Positions 30,888-39,402 of a stretch of DNA of 40,056 bases are shown here, one piece after another. Origin of the DNA: Mycobacterium colombiense (GTDB lineage Bacteria > Actinomycetota > Actinomycetes > Mycobacteriales > Mycobacteriaceae); the NCBI RefSeq assembly GCF_003284975.1, contig NZ_QMEU01000034.1:1-40056 (forward strand), given 5' to 3'. Numbering within the stretch: the stretch's first letter is position 1; each line of letters starts with the position of its first letter. The position numbers and the translations under genes are program-made. The notes under the pieces are model-generated. The model did no database searches. It saw only the letters and a list, made by a program, of their open reading frames with translations, and had not been told where the DNA came from.

Positions 30888-30986
30888 GTGGCGATCGTGA
30901 GCGCGGCGCAGCCGGGCGAAACGGGTCGCCACCGTCCGCCCGTGGCGATCGTGAGCGCGGCGCAGCCGGGCGAAACGGGTCGCCAC
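30888..30986. repeat. Two MIRU-like repeats between the DUF35 and thiolase genes
   Basis: Two identical 45-bp cores (30888-30932 and 30942-30986) with complementary ends GTGGCGA/TCGCCAC are spaced by nine bases, giving the same 54-bp period as the repeat in far. The core differs from that in far at three of 45 positions. The first unit begins directly after the DUF35 stop codon. Confidence 0.92.
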
Positions 30987-31013
30987 CATCGAATCCAGAG
31001 GAGCCTGAGATGA
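30888..31013 (+). CDS. Possible small ORF formed by the repeat, bridging two genes
   Basis: A 41-codon frame begins with GTG at 30888, immediately after the DUF35 TGA (30885-30887), and ends with TGA at 31011-31013, overlapping the thiolase ATG at 31010 (ATGA). It encodes two copies of VAIVSAAQPGETGRH plus a short basic tail (HRIQRSLR). Published MIRU elements are described as small ORFs overlapping the neighbouring stop and start codons, which fits. It may serve translational coupling rather than make a useful peptide. There is no direct evidence of translation. Confidence 0.35.
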   Translation: MAIVSAAQPGETGRHRPPVAIVSAAQPGETGRHHRIQRSLR

Positions 31014-32155
31014 CCAACGATGTCGCCATCATCGGCGTGGGCCTGCACCCGTTCGGCAGGTTCGACAAGACCGCGATGCAGATGGGCGCCGAGGCCGTGC
31101 AGCTCGCGCTCAAAGACGCCGGCGTGGACTGGAAGGACATCCAGTTCGGCTTCGGCGGCAGCTACGAAGTCTCCAATCCCGACGCGGTGACCCGGCTGGT
31201 CGGGCTGACCGGCATCACGTTCACCAACGTGTTCAACGCCTGCGCCACCGCGGCCAGCGCCATTCAGCAGACCGCCGACACGATTCGGCTGGGCAAGTAC
31301 GACATTGGCATCGCCATCGGGCTCGACAAGCACCCGCGCGGCGCCTTCACCGACGACCCCGCCAAGCTGGCGCTGCCCCAGTGGTACGCCAACAACGGCC
31401 AGTTCGTCACCACCAAGTTCTTCGGGATGAAGGCCAACAAGTACATCCACGACCACAACATCTCGCAGGAGACCCTGGCGCGGGTGGCCAACAAGAACTT
31501 CCGCAATGGTGCGCTGAACCCGAATGCGTTCCGGCGCAAGGAGATTTCCGTCGAGGAGATCCTCGCCTCGCCGGCGCTGAACTACCCGCTGACGCAGTAC
31601 ATGTTCTGCGCGCCCGACGAGGGCGCGGCTGCGGTCATCATGTGTCGCGCGGACATGGCCGAGAAGTTCACCGACAAGCCGGTCTATGTGCGCGCCTGCG
31701 AGATTCGGACCCGGCGCTTCGGCGCCTACGAGGTGCACGCCACGTCGGCGCCGCTGGACGAGGATGCCTCACCGACGGTCTATGCCGCCAAGGCCGCCTA
31801 CGAGGCGGCCGGCATCGGCCCGGAGGACGTCGACGTTGCGCAGCTGCAGGACACCGACGCCGGCGCCGAGGTGATCCACATGGCCGAGACCGGTCTGTGC
31901 GCCGACGGCGAACAGGAGAAGCTGCTGGCCGACGGTGCCACCGAGATCCACGGCTCGATGCCGGTCAACACCGACGGCGGGCTGATCGCCAACGGCGAGC
32001 CGATCGGGGCGTCGGGCCTGCGGCAGATGCACGAGCTGGTACGGCAGCTGCGCGGTGAGGCGGGGGAGCGTCAGGTGCCCGGCAATCCGCGCGTCGGGCT
32101 GGCCCAGGTGTACGGCGCACCCGGCACCGCGTCGGCGACCATTCTGTCGCGCTGA
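31010..32155 (+). CDS. Thiolase-fold lipid-transfer (SCP-x/Ltp-like) protein
   Basis: A 381-residue thiolase-superfamily protein of the non-decarboxylating Ltp group. The nucleophile position is Cys78 in FNACATAASAI. The second motif, GHP in thiolases, reads NGEPIGASG with Glu330 instead of His, and the C-terminus is LAQVYGAPGTASATIL. Loss of the His is common in Ltp-type proteins that do aldol-type chemistry or bind acyl-CoA rather than thiolysis, so calling it a thiolase would be unsafe. It follows the DUF35 gene, its likely obligate partner. GAGGAG precedes the ATG at 31010. Confidence 0.9.
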   Translation: MTNDVAIIGVGLHPFGRFDKTAMQMGAEAVQLALKDAGVDWKDIQFGFGGSYEVSNPDAVTRLVGLTGITFTNVFNACATAASAIQQTADTIRLGKYDIGIAIGLDKHPRGAFTDDPAKLALPQWYANNGQFVTTKFFGMKANKYIHDHNISQETLARVANKNFRNGALNPNAFRRKEISVEEILASPALNYPLTQYMFCAPDEGAAAVIMCRADMAEKFTDKPVYVRACEIRTRRFGAYEVHATSAPLDEDASPTVYAAKAAYEAAGIGPEDVDVAQLQDTDAGAEVIHMAETGLCADGEQEKLLADGATEIHGSMPVNTDGGLIANGEPIGASGLRQMHELVRQLRGEAGERQVPGNPRVGLAQVYGAPGTASATILSR

Positions 32156-32203
32156 AAGGCCTGAGTCTCAACCCTTCTCCCGTGCACCGCGGTCCGCCCC
32201 CGG

Positions 32204-33388
32204 CTATGCGGCGTACTCGGGCAAGGCGATGTCGTCGCGGAATTCACTCCGGACTAGCCGATCGGCCAGCCGCGGAATGTTCAACAGTTTGGACGCCTGA
32301 TTGCGGGCCCACAGGCCCAGCGCCGTCTTGGGCGCGAACATCGCGGCGAAGGCGCGCGCCGACCGCTGCCTGGCCTCGACGATCGGACGTAGCTGACGCT
32401 CATAGCGACGAAACGCATCCTGGTGATCGCCGCCCGCGCGATTGAGTTCGCCGGCCAGTGTGTAGGCCTGCACCATTGCCAGCCCCGTCCCTTCGCCCGC
32501 CAGCAACGAGACCGCAGCCGCGGCGTCACCGATGAGCGCCACTCGCCCGTCCGACCAGCGGTCCATGACGATCTGGCTGGTGCGATCGAAGTAGACATCG
32601 GAGGCGCCGTCGAGTCGGCGCAGGATGTCAGGACATTCCCAGCCCGCGTTGCCGAAGACCTGACGCAGGACGGTCTTGGCCTGTGACACATCTTGCGGGT
32701 CAGGACCGCTCATGTGGTCCGCCGTGAACACGAAAAGAAACATGGTCTTCTCATCACGCATTGCGAATCGGGCGATCATGCGTCCAGGCAGGGTGTAGGC
32801 GAGGTAGACGAGTTCATCACGAGGCCGATAACTCTCGGCTTCAAACGCCGCGACTCGGTAGCCGAGGTCCGCCTCAAAATTGGATTCGGCGCCGAATACC
32901 AAGTCCCGCACGGGACAATGAATCCCGCCCGCACCGATGACCAGATCGAATCGACGTGACCCGCCGCCCTGCAGTGTGACTCGCACGCCCGAGTCGCGTT
33001 GCTCGATCGCCGAAACACTTTCTCCGAATAGAGTTTCGGCACGGTTATCGATGGAGCGGTAGATCATGGCCGACAGATCACCGCGCGGTACGGTGACGAA
33101 CCGGCCGTCGACGTTTCGCCGGAACGGTTCGGCCGAAAAACCGCCCACCCGCCGCGAATCCCGGTCCACGAGTCGCACCTCCCGCACCCCGTATCCCGAG
33201 GCGTGCAGCTCGGCGGTGAGTCCCATGCGTTCGGCGACGGTGTACCCGCCACCCCAAAAGTCCACGACATAACCGCCGGTGCGCAGTCGTGGTGCCTTCT
33301 CGATCACGGTCGGTTCGTGGCCATACCGCGACAGCCAGTACGCAAGCGTGGGGCCGGCGATGCCGGCGCCGACGATGGCGATCCTCAT
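32204..33388 (-). CDS. FAD-dependent monooxygenase-like protein with altered DG motif
   Basis: A 394-residue flavoprotein related to the enzyme at 26092. The FAD motif is IAIVGAGIAGPTLAYWLSRYG (residues 3-23), and RVALIGDAAAAVSLLAGEGTGLA is the second FAD motif. The DG motif, normally GADGxxSxVR, reads VIGAGGIHCPVRD: the Asp is Gly and the Ser is Cys. NAD(P)H binding could be weakened. The ATG at 33388 has GGAGGTG upstream. The gene is convergent with the thiolase-like gene and divergent from the SpoIIAA-like gene. The upstream region is AT-richer than usual here (CATTACTATAGCACTATGCA), hinting at a different origin. Confidence 0.9.
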   Translation of the reverse strand: MRIAIVGAGIAGPTLAYWLSRYGHEPTVIEKAPRLRTGGYVVDFWGGGYTVAERMGLTAELHASGYGVREVRLVDRDSRRVGGFSAEPFRRNVDGRFVTVPRGDLSAMIYRSIDNRAETLFGESVSAIEQRDSGVRVTLQGGGSRRFDLVIGAGGIHCPVRDLVFGAESNFEADLGYRVAAFEAESYRPRDELVYLAYTLPGRMIARFAMRDEKTMFLFVFTADHMSGPDPQDVSQAKTVLRQVFGNAGWECPDILRRLDGASDVYFDRTSQIVMDRWSDGRVALIGDAAAAVSLLAGEGTGLAMVQAYTLAGELNRAGGDHQDAFRRYERQLRPIVEARQRSARAFAAMFAPKTALGLWARNQASKLLNIPRLADRLVRSEFRDDIALPEYAA

Positions 33389-33518
33389 GTGCCCACCTCC
33401 GCGGTGATGGATGGCATTACTATAGCACTATGCAATAGTTGCCTTAGTTATCGATTACGACGCCGTGTAAGCCGGACAGCGCATTGATCGACCCATCGGC
33501 GCCGGGGGAGGAGTCGCT

Positions 33519-34001
33519 GTGCTGCAGGAACTTACGGGCATGCCCGGCGGGATTCGTGCGCTCGAAGCCACCGGGACCGTAACGGCGGCGGATTACGAGC
33601 GGAACTTCGCGCCGATGGTCGAACAGGCAGGGCGCACTGGCGGCCGATTGCGGCTGCTGTACGAATTCGGCCCAGAATTCCAGCGCATTACGGGGGGAGC
33701 GCTATGGGCGGACGCCCGCCTGGGGACGGGCTATCTCCGGTTGCTCGACGGGTGTGCCGTCGTAAGCGATATCGGCTGGATTCGGGCAACCAGCCGCGCG
33801 ATCGGCAGCTGGATGCCCTGCCCGCTTGAGGTGTTCCACACCGACGAACGCGATGACGCCGTCGCGTGGCTCGCCTCGCTGTCGGAATGCCCTGGCGTGT
33901 CCGTCCGCGATATGGCCATGGCCTACCTTGGTGGAGTCGGCGCTGGTCTCATCACCCTTGGCAGGCTTTTGTTGTCGACGAGATATCAAAAGCCGAAATA
34001 G
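33519..34001 (+). CDS. SpoIIAA-like (STAS-type) protein with C-terminal hydrophobic extension
   Basis: A 160-residue protein. The N-terminal part matches SpoIIAA-like proteins: ALEATGTVTAADYERNFAPMV, GGRLRLLYEFGPEFQRITGG, ALWADARLGTGYLR, VSDIGWIRATSRAIGSWMPC, and EVFHTDERDDAVAWLAS. The family is usually about 120 residues. Here a tail with AMAYLGGVGAGLITLGRLLL (about 132-152) could be a membrane or lipid-contacting helix. The family fold is linked to lipid or partner binding, with no defined role. The start is GTG at 33519 with GAGGAG seven bases upstream. Confidence 0.8.
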   Translation: MLQELTGMPGGIRALEATGTVTAADYERNFAPMVEQAGRTGGRLRLLYEFGPEFQRITGGALWADARLGTGYLRLLDGCAVVSDIGWIRATSRAIGSWMPCPLEVFHTDERDDAVAWLASLSECPGVSVRDMAMAYLGGVGAGLITLGRLLLSTRYQKPK

Positions 34002-34040
34002 GATTCGTTGATGGAACAGGGCGCATTGAGCGACATCGCG

Positions 34041-34058
34041 ACCGCTGCGGGTAGCGGT
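34041..34058. terminator. Possible short hairpin between convergent genes
   Basis: ACCGCT-GCGGGT-AGCGGT forms a six-base stem in the 70-bp gap between the SpoIIAA-like gene and the convergent XPB gene. It has no T run, so it would be a weak mycobacterial-type terminator at best. Confidence 0.3.
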
Positions 34059-34071
34059 GACCGATCACAAC

Positions 34072-35721
34072 CTAAATCGCCGGACCCAGCAGGTCGTCCG
34101 CGTCGCGGATGATGTAGCCGTAGCCCTGCTCGGCCAGGAAGCGCTGCCGGTGCGCGGCGTACTCGGCATCCAGGCTGTCGCGTGCCACCACGGAGTAAAA
34201 GATGGCGCCCCCGCCGTCGGACTTGGGCCGCAGCAGTCGGCCCAGCCGCTGCGCTTCCTCCTGGCGTGAGCCGAACGTACCCGAAACTTGCACTGCCACA
34301 GACGCTTCCGGCAAGTCGATGGAGAAGTTGGCGACTTTGGACACCACCAGGGTGGACAACTCGCCGCGGCGGAAGGCGTCGAACAGCTCTTCGCGTTCCT
34401 TGGTGCGGGTGGACCCCTGGATCACCGGGGCGTCCAGCTCCGCGCCGAGTTCGTCGAGCTGATCGAGGTAAGCGCCGATCACCAGGGTCTGCTCGCCCGG
34501 ATGCTTCGCCAAAATCGATTTGACGACAGCGATTTTCGTGTGCACTGTCGAGCACAGCTTGTACCGCTCTTCGGGTTCGGCGGTCGCGTAGAGCATCCGC
34601 TCGTTGTCGGTCATGGTGACCCGCACCTCGACGCACTCGGCGGGCGCGATCCACCCCTGCGCCTCGATGTCCTTCCACGGCGCGTCATAGCGTTTCGGGC
34701 CGATCAGGGAGAACACGTCACCCTCGCGGCCGTCCTCGCGGACCAGCGTGGCGGTCAAGCCGAGGCGCCGCTTGGACTGCAGATCGGCGGTCATCCGGAA
34801 CACCGGCGCCGGCAGCAGGTGGACCTCGTCGTAGATGATCAGACCCCAGTCGCGGCTGTCGAAGAGTTCGAGGTGCCGGTACTCGCCCTTGGTGCGGCGA
34901 GTGATCATCTGATACGTCGAGATGGTGACCGGCCGGATTTCCTTGCGCTCGCCGGAGTACTCGCCGATCTCGTCCTCGGTGAGCGACGTGCGGGCGATCA
35001 GCTCGCGTTTCCATTGCCGCGCCGCGACGATGTTGGTGACCAGAATCAGCGTCGTCGCACCGGCTTTCGCCATGGCGGCCGCGCCCACCAGCGTCTTGCC
35101 GGCGCCGCAGGGCAGCACCACCACGCCCGATCCGCCGGACCAGAAGGAGTCGGTGGCCATCTGCTGGTAGTCGCGCAGGTGCCAGCCGTCCTCGGCCAGG
35201 CTGATCGGGTGCGCTTCGCCGTCGACGTAGCCCGCGAGATCCTCGGCGGGCCAACCGATCTTGAGCAGCATCTGCTTGACCCGACCGCGCTCGCTGGGAT
35301 GCACGATGACGGTGTCGTCGTCGATGCGGGCGCCGAGCATCGGGGCAATCTTCTTGTTGCGCAGCACTTCTTCGAGCACCGCGCGATCCAGGCTCACCAG
35401 CGTCAAACCGTGCGCGGGGTTCTTCACCAGCTGCAGGCGGCCGTAGCGGGCCATCGTGTCGACGATGTCGACCAGCAGCGGTTGGGGCACCGCGTAGCGC
35501 GAGAAGCTGACCAGGGCGTCGACCACCTGCTCGGCGTCGTGGCCCGCGGCGCGGGCGTTCCACAGCGCCAGCGGCGTGATGCGGTAGGTGTGCACGTGTT
35601 CGGGTGCGCGCTCCAGCTCGGCGAAGGGCGCGATGGCCGCGCGCGCCGCGCCGGCCTGCTCGTGATCCACCTCGAGCAGCACCGTCTTGTCGGACTGCAC
35701 GATCAACGGTCCGTCAGACAT
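34072..35721 (-). CDS. ercc3: XPB (ERCC3)-type DNA repair helicase
   Basis: A 549-residue superfamily 2 helicase, the mycobacterial XPB (Rv0861c orthologue), a 3-to-5 ATP-dependent DNA unwinding enzyme. The N-terminal DNA-damage recognition-like region covers 1-180. Walker A is LPCGAGKT (203-210), DEVH is at 298-301, TAT is at 323-325, the XPB RED motif (Arg328-Glu-Asp330) follows, and motif VI is QRLGRLLRPK near residue 490. The ATG at 35721 has AAAGGAG upstream. It follows the partner gene by 52 bases on the same strand, a conserved pair. The M. tuberculosis protein is 542 aa. Confidence 0.96.
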   Translation of the reverse strand: MSDGPLIVQSDKTVLLEVDHEQAGAARAAIAPFAELERAPEHVHTYRITPLALWNARAAGHDAEQVVDALVSFSRYAVPQPLLVDIVDTMARYGRLQLVKNPAHGLTLVSLDRAVLEEVLRNKKIAPMLGARIDDDTVIVHPSERGRVKQMLLKIGWPAEDLAGYVDGEAHPISLAEDGWHLRDYQQMATDSFWSGGSGVVVLPCGAGKTLVGAAAMAKAGATTLILVTNIVAARQWKRELIARTSLTEDEIGEYSGERKEIRPVTISTYQMITRRTKGEYRHLELFDSRDWGLIIYDEVHLLPAPVFRMTADLQSKRRLGLTATLVREDGREGDVFSLIGPKRYDAPWKDIEAQGWIAPAECVEVRVTMTDNERMLYATAEPEERYKLCSTVHTKIAVVKSILAKHPGEQTLVIGAYLDQLDELGAELDAPVIQGSTRTKEREELFDAFRRGELSTLVVSKVANFSIDLPEASVAVQVSGTFGSRQEEAQRLGRLLRPKSDGGGAIFYSVVARDSLDAEYAAHRQRFLAEQGYGYIIRDADDLLGPAI

Positions 35722-35773
35722 AGTCAGCGCCACTCCTTTCGATTTGTGTTGACGTCGGCGGGCATGCTCACCA

Positions 35774-38032
35774 TTATCGGCCGGTGGCCGACACCACCGA
35801 GGTGATGCGGTGGATGGCGAAGTCACGCAACCGGCCGGACGCGGAATCGAACGCCACCAACTGGCCACCCTTGATGGTGATGGGCGACACGACGCGCTGA
35901 GTGGCCACCCCCGCCGCATCCAGATAACCGATCACCAGGGTGTCTTGTTCCCTGGCGGCGCGCTGTAACTGCGTCATGGTGACCGCCGGGTCGACGCGGA
36001 TGTTGCCGAACGGTGCGGCGGTCACCTTGCGCAGCACCGCCACCACCGCGTTGAGGCTTTCGGTGTTGGGGCGCCGGGCCGGACGGTAGGGCCGGCGCTG
36101 TTGCGGGGTGGACACCCGGGCGCCGCGAGGACGGACGTCGACGATGGCTCCGGAGGAATCCTCGGCCGCCGGGGCGAACCCCGCGGCGCGTAACGCGGTG
36201 AGGACCTCGCCGATCGGCGCGGGCGACACCGCGACCGTCGGCGCCAGGGCCCGCAGCTGCACCTCTTCGGTCGCCGGCGCGGCAACGGCCTGGGCCAGCA
36301 GCGCGGGGTCCTCGCAGCGCACGAATGACGCGGCCATGCCGATCCGCAGCTGCCCGTGCCGGCGCGCGACGTCATCGATCAAATAAGTAAGGCCTTGGGG
36401 CACCGGCGTTTTGGAATGCTTGGCGAACAGCGAATGCATCCAGTCGCGCGTCTTGCCGACATCGAGCGCGTGCCGGATCGACTGCTCGCTGACGCGGTAC
36501 ACCATCGCGGTGCCGGCGGATTCGACGGTGGCCACGACGGCGAGTTGCTCGGCCAGGTCGCGTTCCAGCGGCCCGGGCACCACCACGGTCAGATCAGCCT
36601 GCACCAGGAAGTGATCGACCGGTTTTGGTAGCGCCCGGTTCATCGCCTCGATGGCGACCTGCGGATCGCCGTCGTCGTCCAGCAGCGCGCGGCCGGGCGT
36701 GCTGATGGCGCCGCGACCCACCAGGCCCAGGGCGTTGCTCTCGGCGAGCAGGTCCTCGACGGGCCCGGGCTGCAACCGTTTCGCCCAGCGCGGACGGCGC
36801 CAGATCAGCGTCGCCGACGCCGCCGTCGCGTCGACGCCGGCGCCGGGGGGCAACTCGGACAGCATGCCCAGCAACAGCCGGCGGTCCAGCGGCGCGGCGG
36901 TGGAGTACAGGCCGTCGGTCAGGGCCCCGTAGGGCTTGGCGTCGGGGCCGCGACTGCCGATCAGCGCCGGCCGGCCGGGCAAGTCCAGCCAGCTGCCGGC
37001 CAACAGCTGCCAGCGTTCGGCAGCCGACATCGCGGCGTAGCGGTCGGTGGCGATCGTCGGCGCCCAGTACGGTGCCTCGCCGGTGACCGGTTCGGGGTCG
37101 GGCATGCCGCTGGCGATCAATCCGGCCGCGGCGGTGACTTCGAGGAGCAAACCCAGCCGCTGCTCGTCGATGCCGGTCACCTTACTCAGCCGCTTGACCT
37201 CGCGGATTCCCAGGCCGCCGCTGCGCAGCTCGGAAACCGGTGCGGCGGAGAGGGTTTCGAGCAGGACGTCGACCTCGCGCAGCAAGTCGATGACGGCCCC
37301 GGCCGCCGCGGCGTCGGCGTCGTCGGGCGTGGTGGTCGACACCACCGGGTCGGGTGCGGTCAGTTGCATGGGACCGGGCTGCTCGCCGCGCAGCACCTGC
37401 CCGACGTGGCGGGGCAAGATCACCGTCTCGGCATCGATGCGCCGCAGCAGGCCCACGGCCAGCAGCTGGGGCACCGGCCGGTCGGTGGGGGCGCCGGGCG
37501 CGGCGTCGCGCGTGCGTCCCATCGGGGAGCCTTCGAGAAGCTTCTCCAACACGTCGAGCTGTGCCTCGGTGAGGTCGTCGATCAGGGCGGCGATCTGTTC
37601 GGCGCTGCGCGAGGTGTCCTCGAGTATGACCTGGCCCGGATGCCACGGCATGCCCGTCGCGGCGTCGGCGGCCACCCGCAACGCGGCCTCGCCCCACACC
37701 AGGGCGCGTTGTCGCAGGTCGTCGACCGCAGCCAGCACGTCGGTCTCGGGGGCGCGGTCACCGATCAGCGCCAGCAGCTTCGGCGTGGGCACCGGCTCGG
37801 CGTCGGCCTGCAGCACCAGCAACGCGTCGAGCACGGCCAGCCGCAGAAAGTCCAGGTCGTCGGTGCCGGCCTTGATCGACTGGCGGGCCTGGGCGCGGGC
37901 GGCCAGCGCGGCGATGCTGCCGGGTGGGGGCTGGGCGAGGTCCGGCCGCAATTCCAACAGTCGGATCAGCTGCTCATCGGATAACTCGGCCAGCCACGAC
38001 CCCAGCGGGATATCCGGGGTGTTGTCGGTCAT
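35774..38032 (-). CDS. Large helicase-associated (Helicase_C_3) protein with WYL-like C-terminus
   Basis: A 752-residue protein, orthologue by order of Rv0862c, annotated in mycobacteria as a helicase-associated or XPB/Ssl2-like protein. It has no Walker A. The N-terminus is [23 protein letters not shown], a helical start, and several winged-helix-like stretches occupy the first half. The middle (about 440-560) has [24 protein letters not shown], the Helicase_C_3 mark. Residues 692-752 fit a WYL domain: [19 protein letters not shown], then [25 protein letters not shown] domains bind nucleic acids or ligands in DNA-damage and defence regulators. It is the first gene of the unit with the XPB helicase. 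Confidence 0.88.
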   Translation of the reverse strand: MTDNTPDIPLGSWLAELSDEQLIRLLELRPDLAQPPPGSIAALAARAQARQSIKAGTDDLDFLRLAVLDALLVLQADAEPVPTPKLLALIGDRAPETDVLAAVDDLRQRALVWGEAALRVAADAATGMPWHPGQVILEDTSRSAEQIAALIDDLTEAQLDVLEKLLEGSPMGRTRDAAPGAPTDRPVPQLLAVGLLRRIDAETVILPRHVGQVLRGEQPGPMQLTAPDPVVSTTTPDDADAAAAGAVIDLLREVDVLLETLSAAPVSELRSGGLGIREVKRLSKVTGIDEQRLGLLLEVTAAAGLIASGMPDPEPVTGEAPYWAPTIATDRYAAMSAAERWQLLAGSWLDLPGRPALIGSRGPDAKPYGALTDGLYSTAAPLDRRLLLGMLSELPPGAGVDATAASATLIWRRPRWAKRLQPGPVEDLLAESNALGLVGRGAISTPGRALLDDDGDPQVAIEAMNRALPKPVDHFLVQADLTVVVPGPLERDLAEQLAVVATVESAGTAMVYRVSEQSIRHALDVGKTRDWMHSLFAKHSKTPVPQGLTYLIDDVARRHGQLRIGMAASFVRCEDPALLAQAVAAPATEEVQLRALAPTVAVSPAPIGEVLTALRAAGFAPAAEDSSGAIVDVRPRGARVSTPQQRRPYRPARRPNTESLNAVVAVLRKVTAAPFGNIRVDPAVTMTQLQRAAREQDTLVIGYLDAAGVATQRVVSPITIKGGQLVAFDSASGRLRDFAIHRITSVVSATGR

Positions 38033-38183
38033 CGCTGACCAGCGTAAAGCAGGTCGCGGCCACCCAGCAGACCTCGACTACCCGGCGACTCACCAGCGTG
38101 GTGGGCACCGGCGTGCACGGCAACGCGTCTCGAACTCCGGTCTTGCGTCACATGCGGTTCGGCCACCTGTAAGAATGGACCTC

Positions 38184-38384
38184 GTGGCTGACACTGCTGA
38201 GGGCAAAGCACGTAAGACCAAGTACGTCGACAACGGCTGGCCGACGACGGACCCCGACGACCACGCGGTCAGTGAACTCGTGACCGATCGCACGGGTGCG
38301 CTGTCCCCCTTCGGCGAGCTGGTGTTTCCGCTGCCCTCCACCGATCTGCCCTACCTGCACCCGGTCACCGTCGTCAATCGGTAG
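38184..38384 (+). CDS. Small acidic conserved protein (Rv0863-like)
   Basis: A 66-residue protein rich in Asp, Thr and Pro, with [16 protein letters not shown] and [20 protein letters not shown], highly conserved in mycobacteria as recalled for Rv0863. No domain or membrane segment is seen. GTG at 38184 is preferred because TAAGAAT (38170-38176) lies about eight bases before it and no ribosome site is present. An ATG at 38175 in the same frame would add three residues. It is divergent from the XPB operon and eight bases upstream of moaC2, so it probably belongs with the molybdenum cofactor genes in transcription. Confidence 0.78.
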   Translation: MADTAEGKARKTKYVDNGWPTTDPDDHAVSELVTDRTGALSPFGELVFPLPSTDLPYLHPVTVVNR

Positions 38385-38392
38385 GTCGCCAG

Positions 38393-38923
38393 ATGGCCAG
38401 GGCCTCTGAGGCCTCCGAAGCCTCGGCGAACTGGGCGTCGAAAGAGCCCGGCTCGGGCGCGCTGTCACATCTAGACGACCACGGCGCGGCGCACATGGTC
38501 GACGTCAGCGAGAAGGTGGCCACCAAGCGGACCGCGGTCGCCGCGGGCGTCGTGCGCACCTCGGCGCACGTGGTGGCGCTGATCTCGACCGGCGGCCTGC
38601 CCAAGGGCGATGCGCTGGCCACCGCCCGGGTGGCCGGCATCCAGGCCGCCAAGCGCACCAGCGACCTCGTCCCGCTGTGTCATCAGCTCGCGCTCACGGG
38701 GGTCGACATCGACTTCACGGTCGGCGACTCTGAGATCGAGATCATCGCAACGGTGCGAAGCACCGACCGCACGGGGGTGGAGATGGAAGCGCTCACGGCC
38801 GTCAGCGTCGCGGGCCTGACGCTCTACGACATGATCAAGGCGGTGGACCCGGCCGCACGGATCGACGACATTCGAGTGCTGCGCAAGGAAGGCGGCAAAA
38901 CCGGAAGGTGGGCGCGCCCATGA
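38393..38923 (+). CDS. moaC2: Cyclic pyranopterin monophosphate synthase MoaC2
   Basis: A 176-residue enzyme that converts 3,8-cyclo-dihydro-GTP to cyclic pyranopterin monophosphate, the first stage of molybdopterin synthesis. [18 protein letters not shown] (about 25-42), [13 protein letters not shown] (about 88-100) and [23 protein letters not shown] (about 126-148) are MoaC motifs, and a Lys near the C-terminus is in [10 protein letters not shown]. The N-terminus has an unusual Ala-Ser-Glu repeat ([15 protein letters not shown]) before the fold. It overlaps mog by four bases. It is Rv0864-like. Confidence 0.95.
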   Translation: MARASEASEASANWASKEPGSGALSHLDDHGAAHMVDVSEKVATKRTAVAAGVVRTSAHVVALISTGGLPKGDALATARVAGIQAAKRTSDLVPLCHQLALTGVDIDFTVGDSEIEIIATVRSTDRTGVEMEALTAVSVAGLTLYDMIKAVDPAARIDDIRVLRKEGGKTGRWARP

Positions 38924-39402
38924 GCACCCGTTCAGCCCGCGTCATCATCGCCTCGACCCGCGCGTCGTCGGGAGTGTACGACGACCGATGCGGCCCCATC
39001 ATCGCCGAATGGCTGGCAGAGCGGGGCTTTTCGGCCGCGCAGCCCGAAGTCGTGGCCGACGGGCCACCGGTCGGCGACGCACTGCGCACGGCGATCGACG
39101 CCGACGTCGACGTCATCATCACCTCCGGTGGCACCGGCATCTCACCCAGTGACAGCACACCGGACCAGACCGTGGCCGTCGTCGACTACTTGATCCCGGG
39201 CCTGGCCGAAGTGATCCGCCAGTCTGGCCTGCCCAAGGTGCCGACGTCGGTGCTGTCGCGCGGCGTGTGCGGCGTGGCCGGTCAGACCCTGATCGTCAAC
39301 CTGCCGGGTTCGCCCGGCGGCGTGCGCGACGGCCTGGGCGTGCTTGCCGATGTGCTGGATCACGCGCTCGACCAGCTCGCCGGTAAAGATCACCAGCGAT
39401 GA
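38920..39402 (+). CDS. mog: Molybdopterin adenylyltransferase-type protein Mog (MogA/MoaB family)
   Basis: A 160-residue member of the MogA/MoaB family, which adenylates molybdopterin before molybdate insertion. The key motif is [17 protein letters not shown] (about 68-84), with [14 protein letters not shown] near the C-terminus. The ATG at 38920 overlaps the moaC2 stop and gives the same length as the M. tuberculosis Rv0865 protein as recalled. The GTG at 38908 would add four residues without reason. It is co-translated with moaE2. Confidence 0.95.
   Translation: MSTRSARVIIASTRASSGVYDDRCGPIIAEWLAERGFSAAQPEVVADGPPVGDALRTAIDADVDVIITSGGTGISPSDSTPDQTVAVVDYLIPGLAEVIRQSGLPKVPTSVLSRGVCGVAGQTLIVNLPGSPGGVRDGLGVLADVLDHALDQLAGKDHQR

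Noticed and set aside
30333..30989. N-terminal extension of the ABM gene back to 30989
   Set aside because: The extension reads the opposite strand of the repeat and the DUF35 gene; the ABM fold begins at the ATG at 30332.
34288..35805. Long plus-strand open frame (505 codons) opposite the XPB gene
   Set aside because: Antisense shadow of the helicase gene; composition is biased and no domain is visible.
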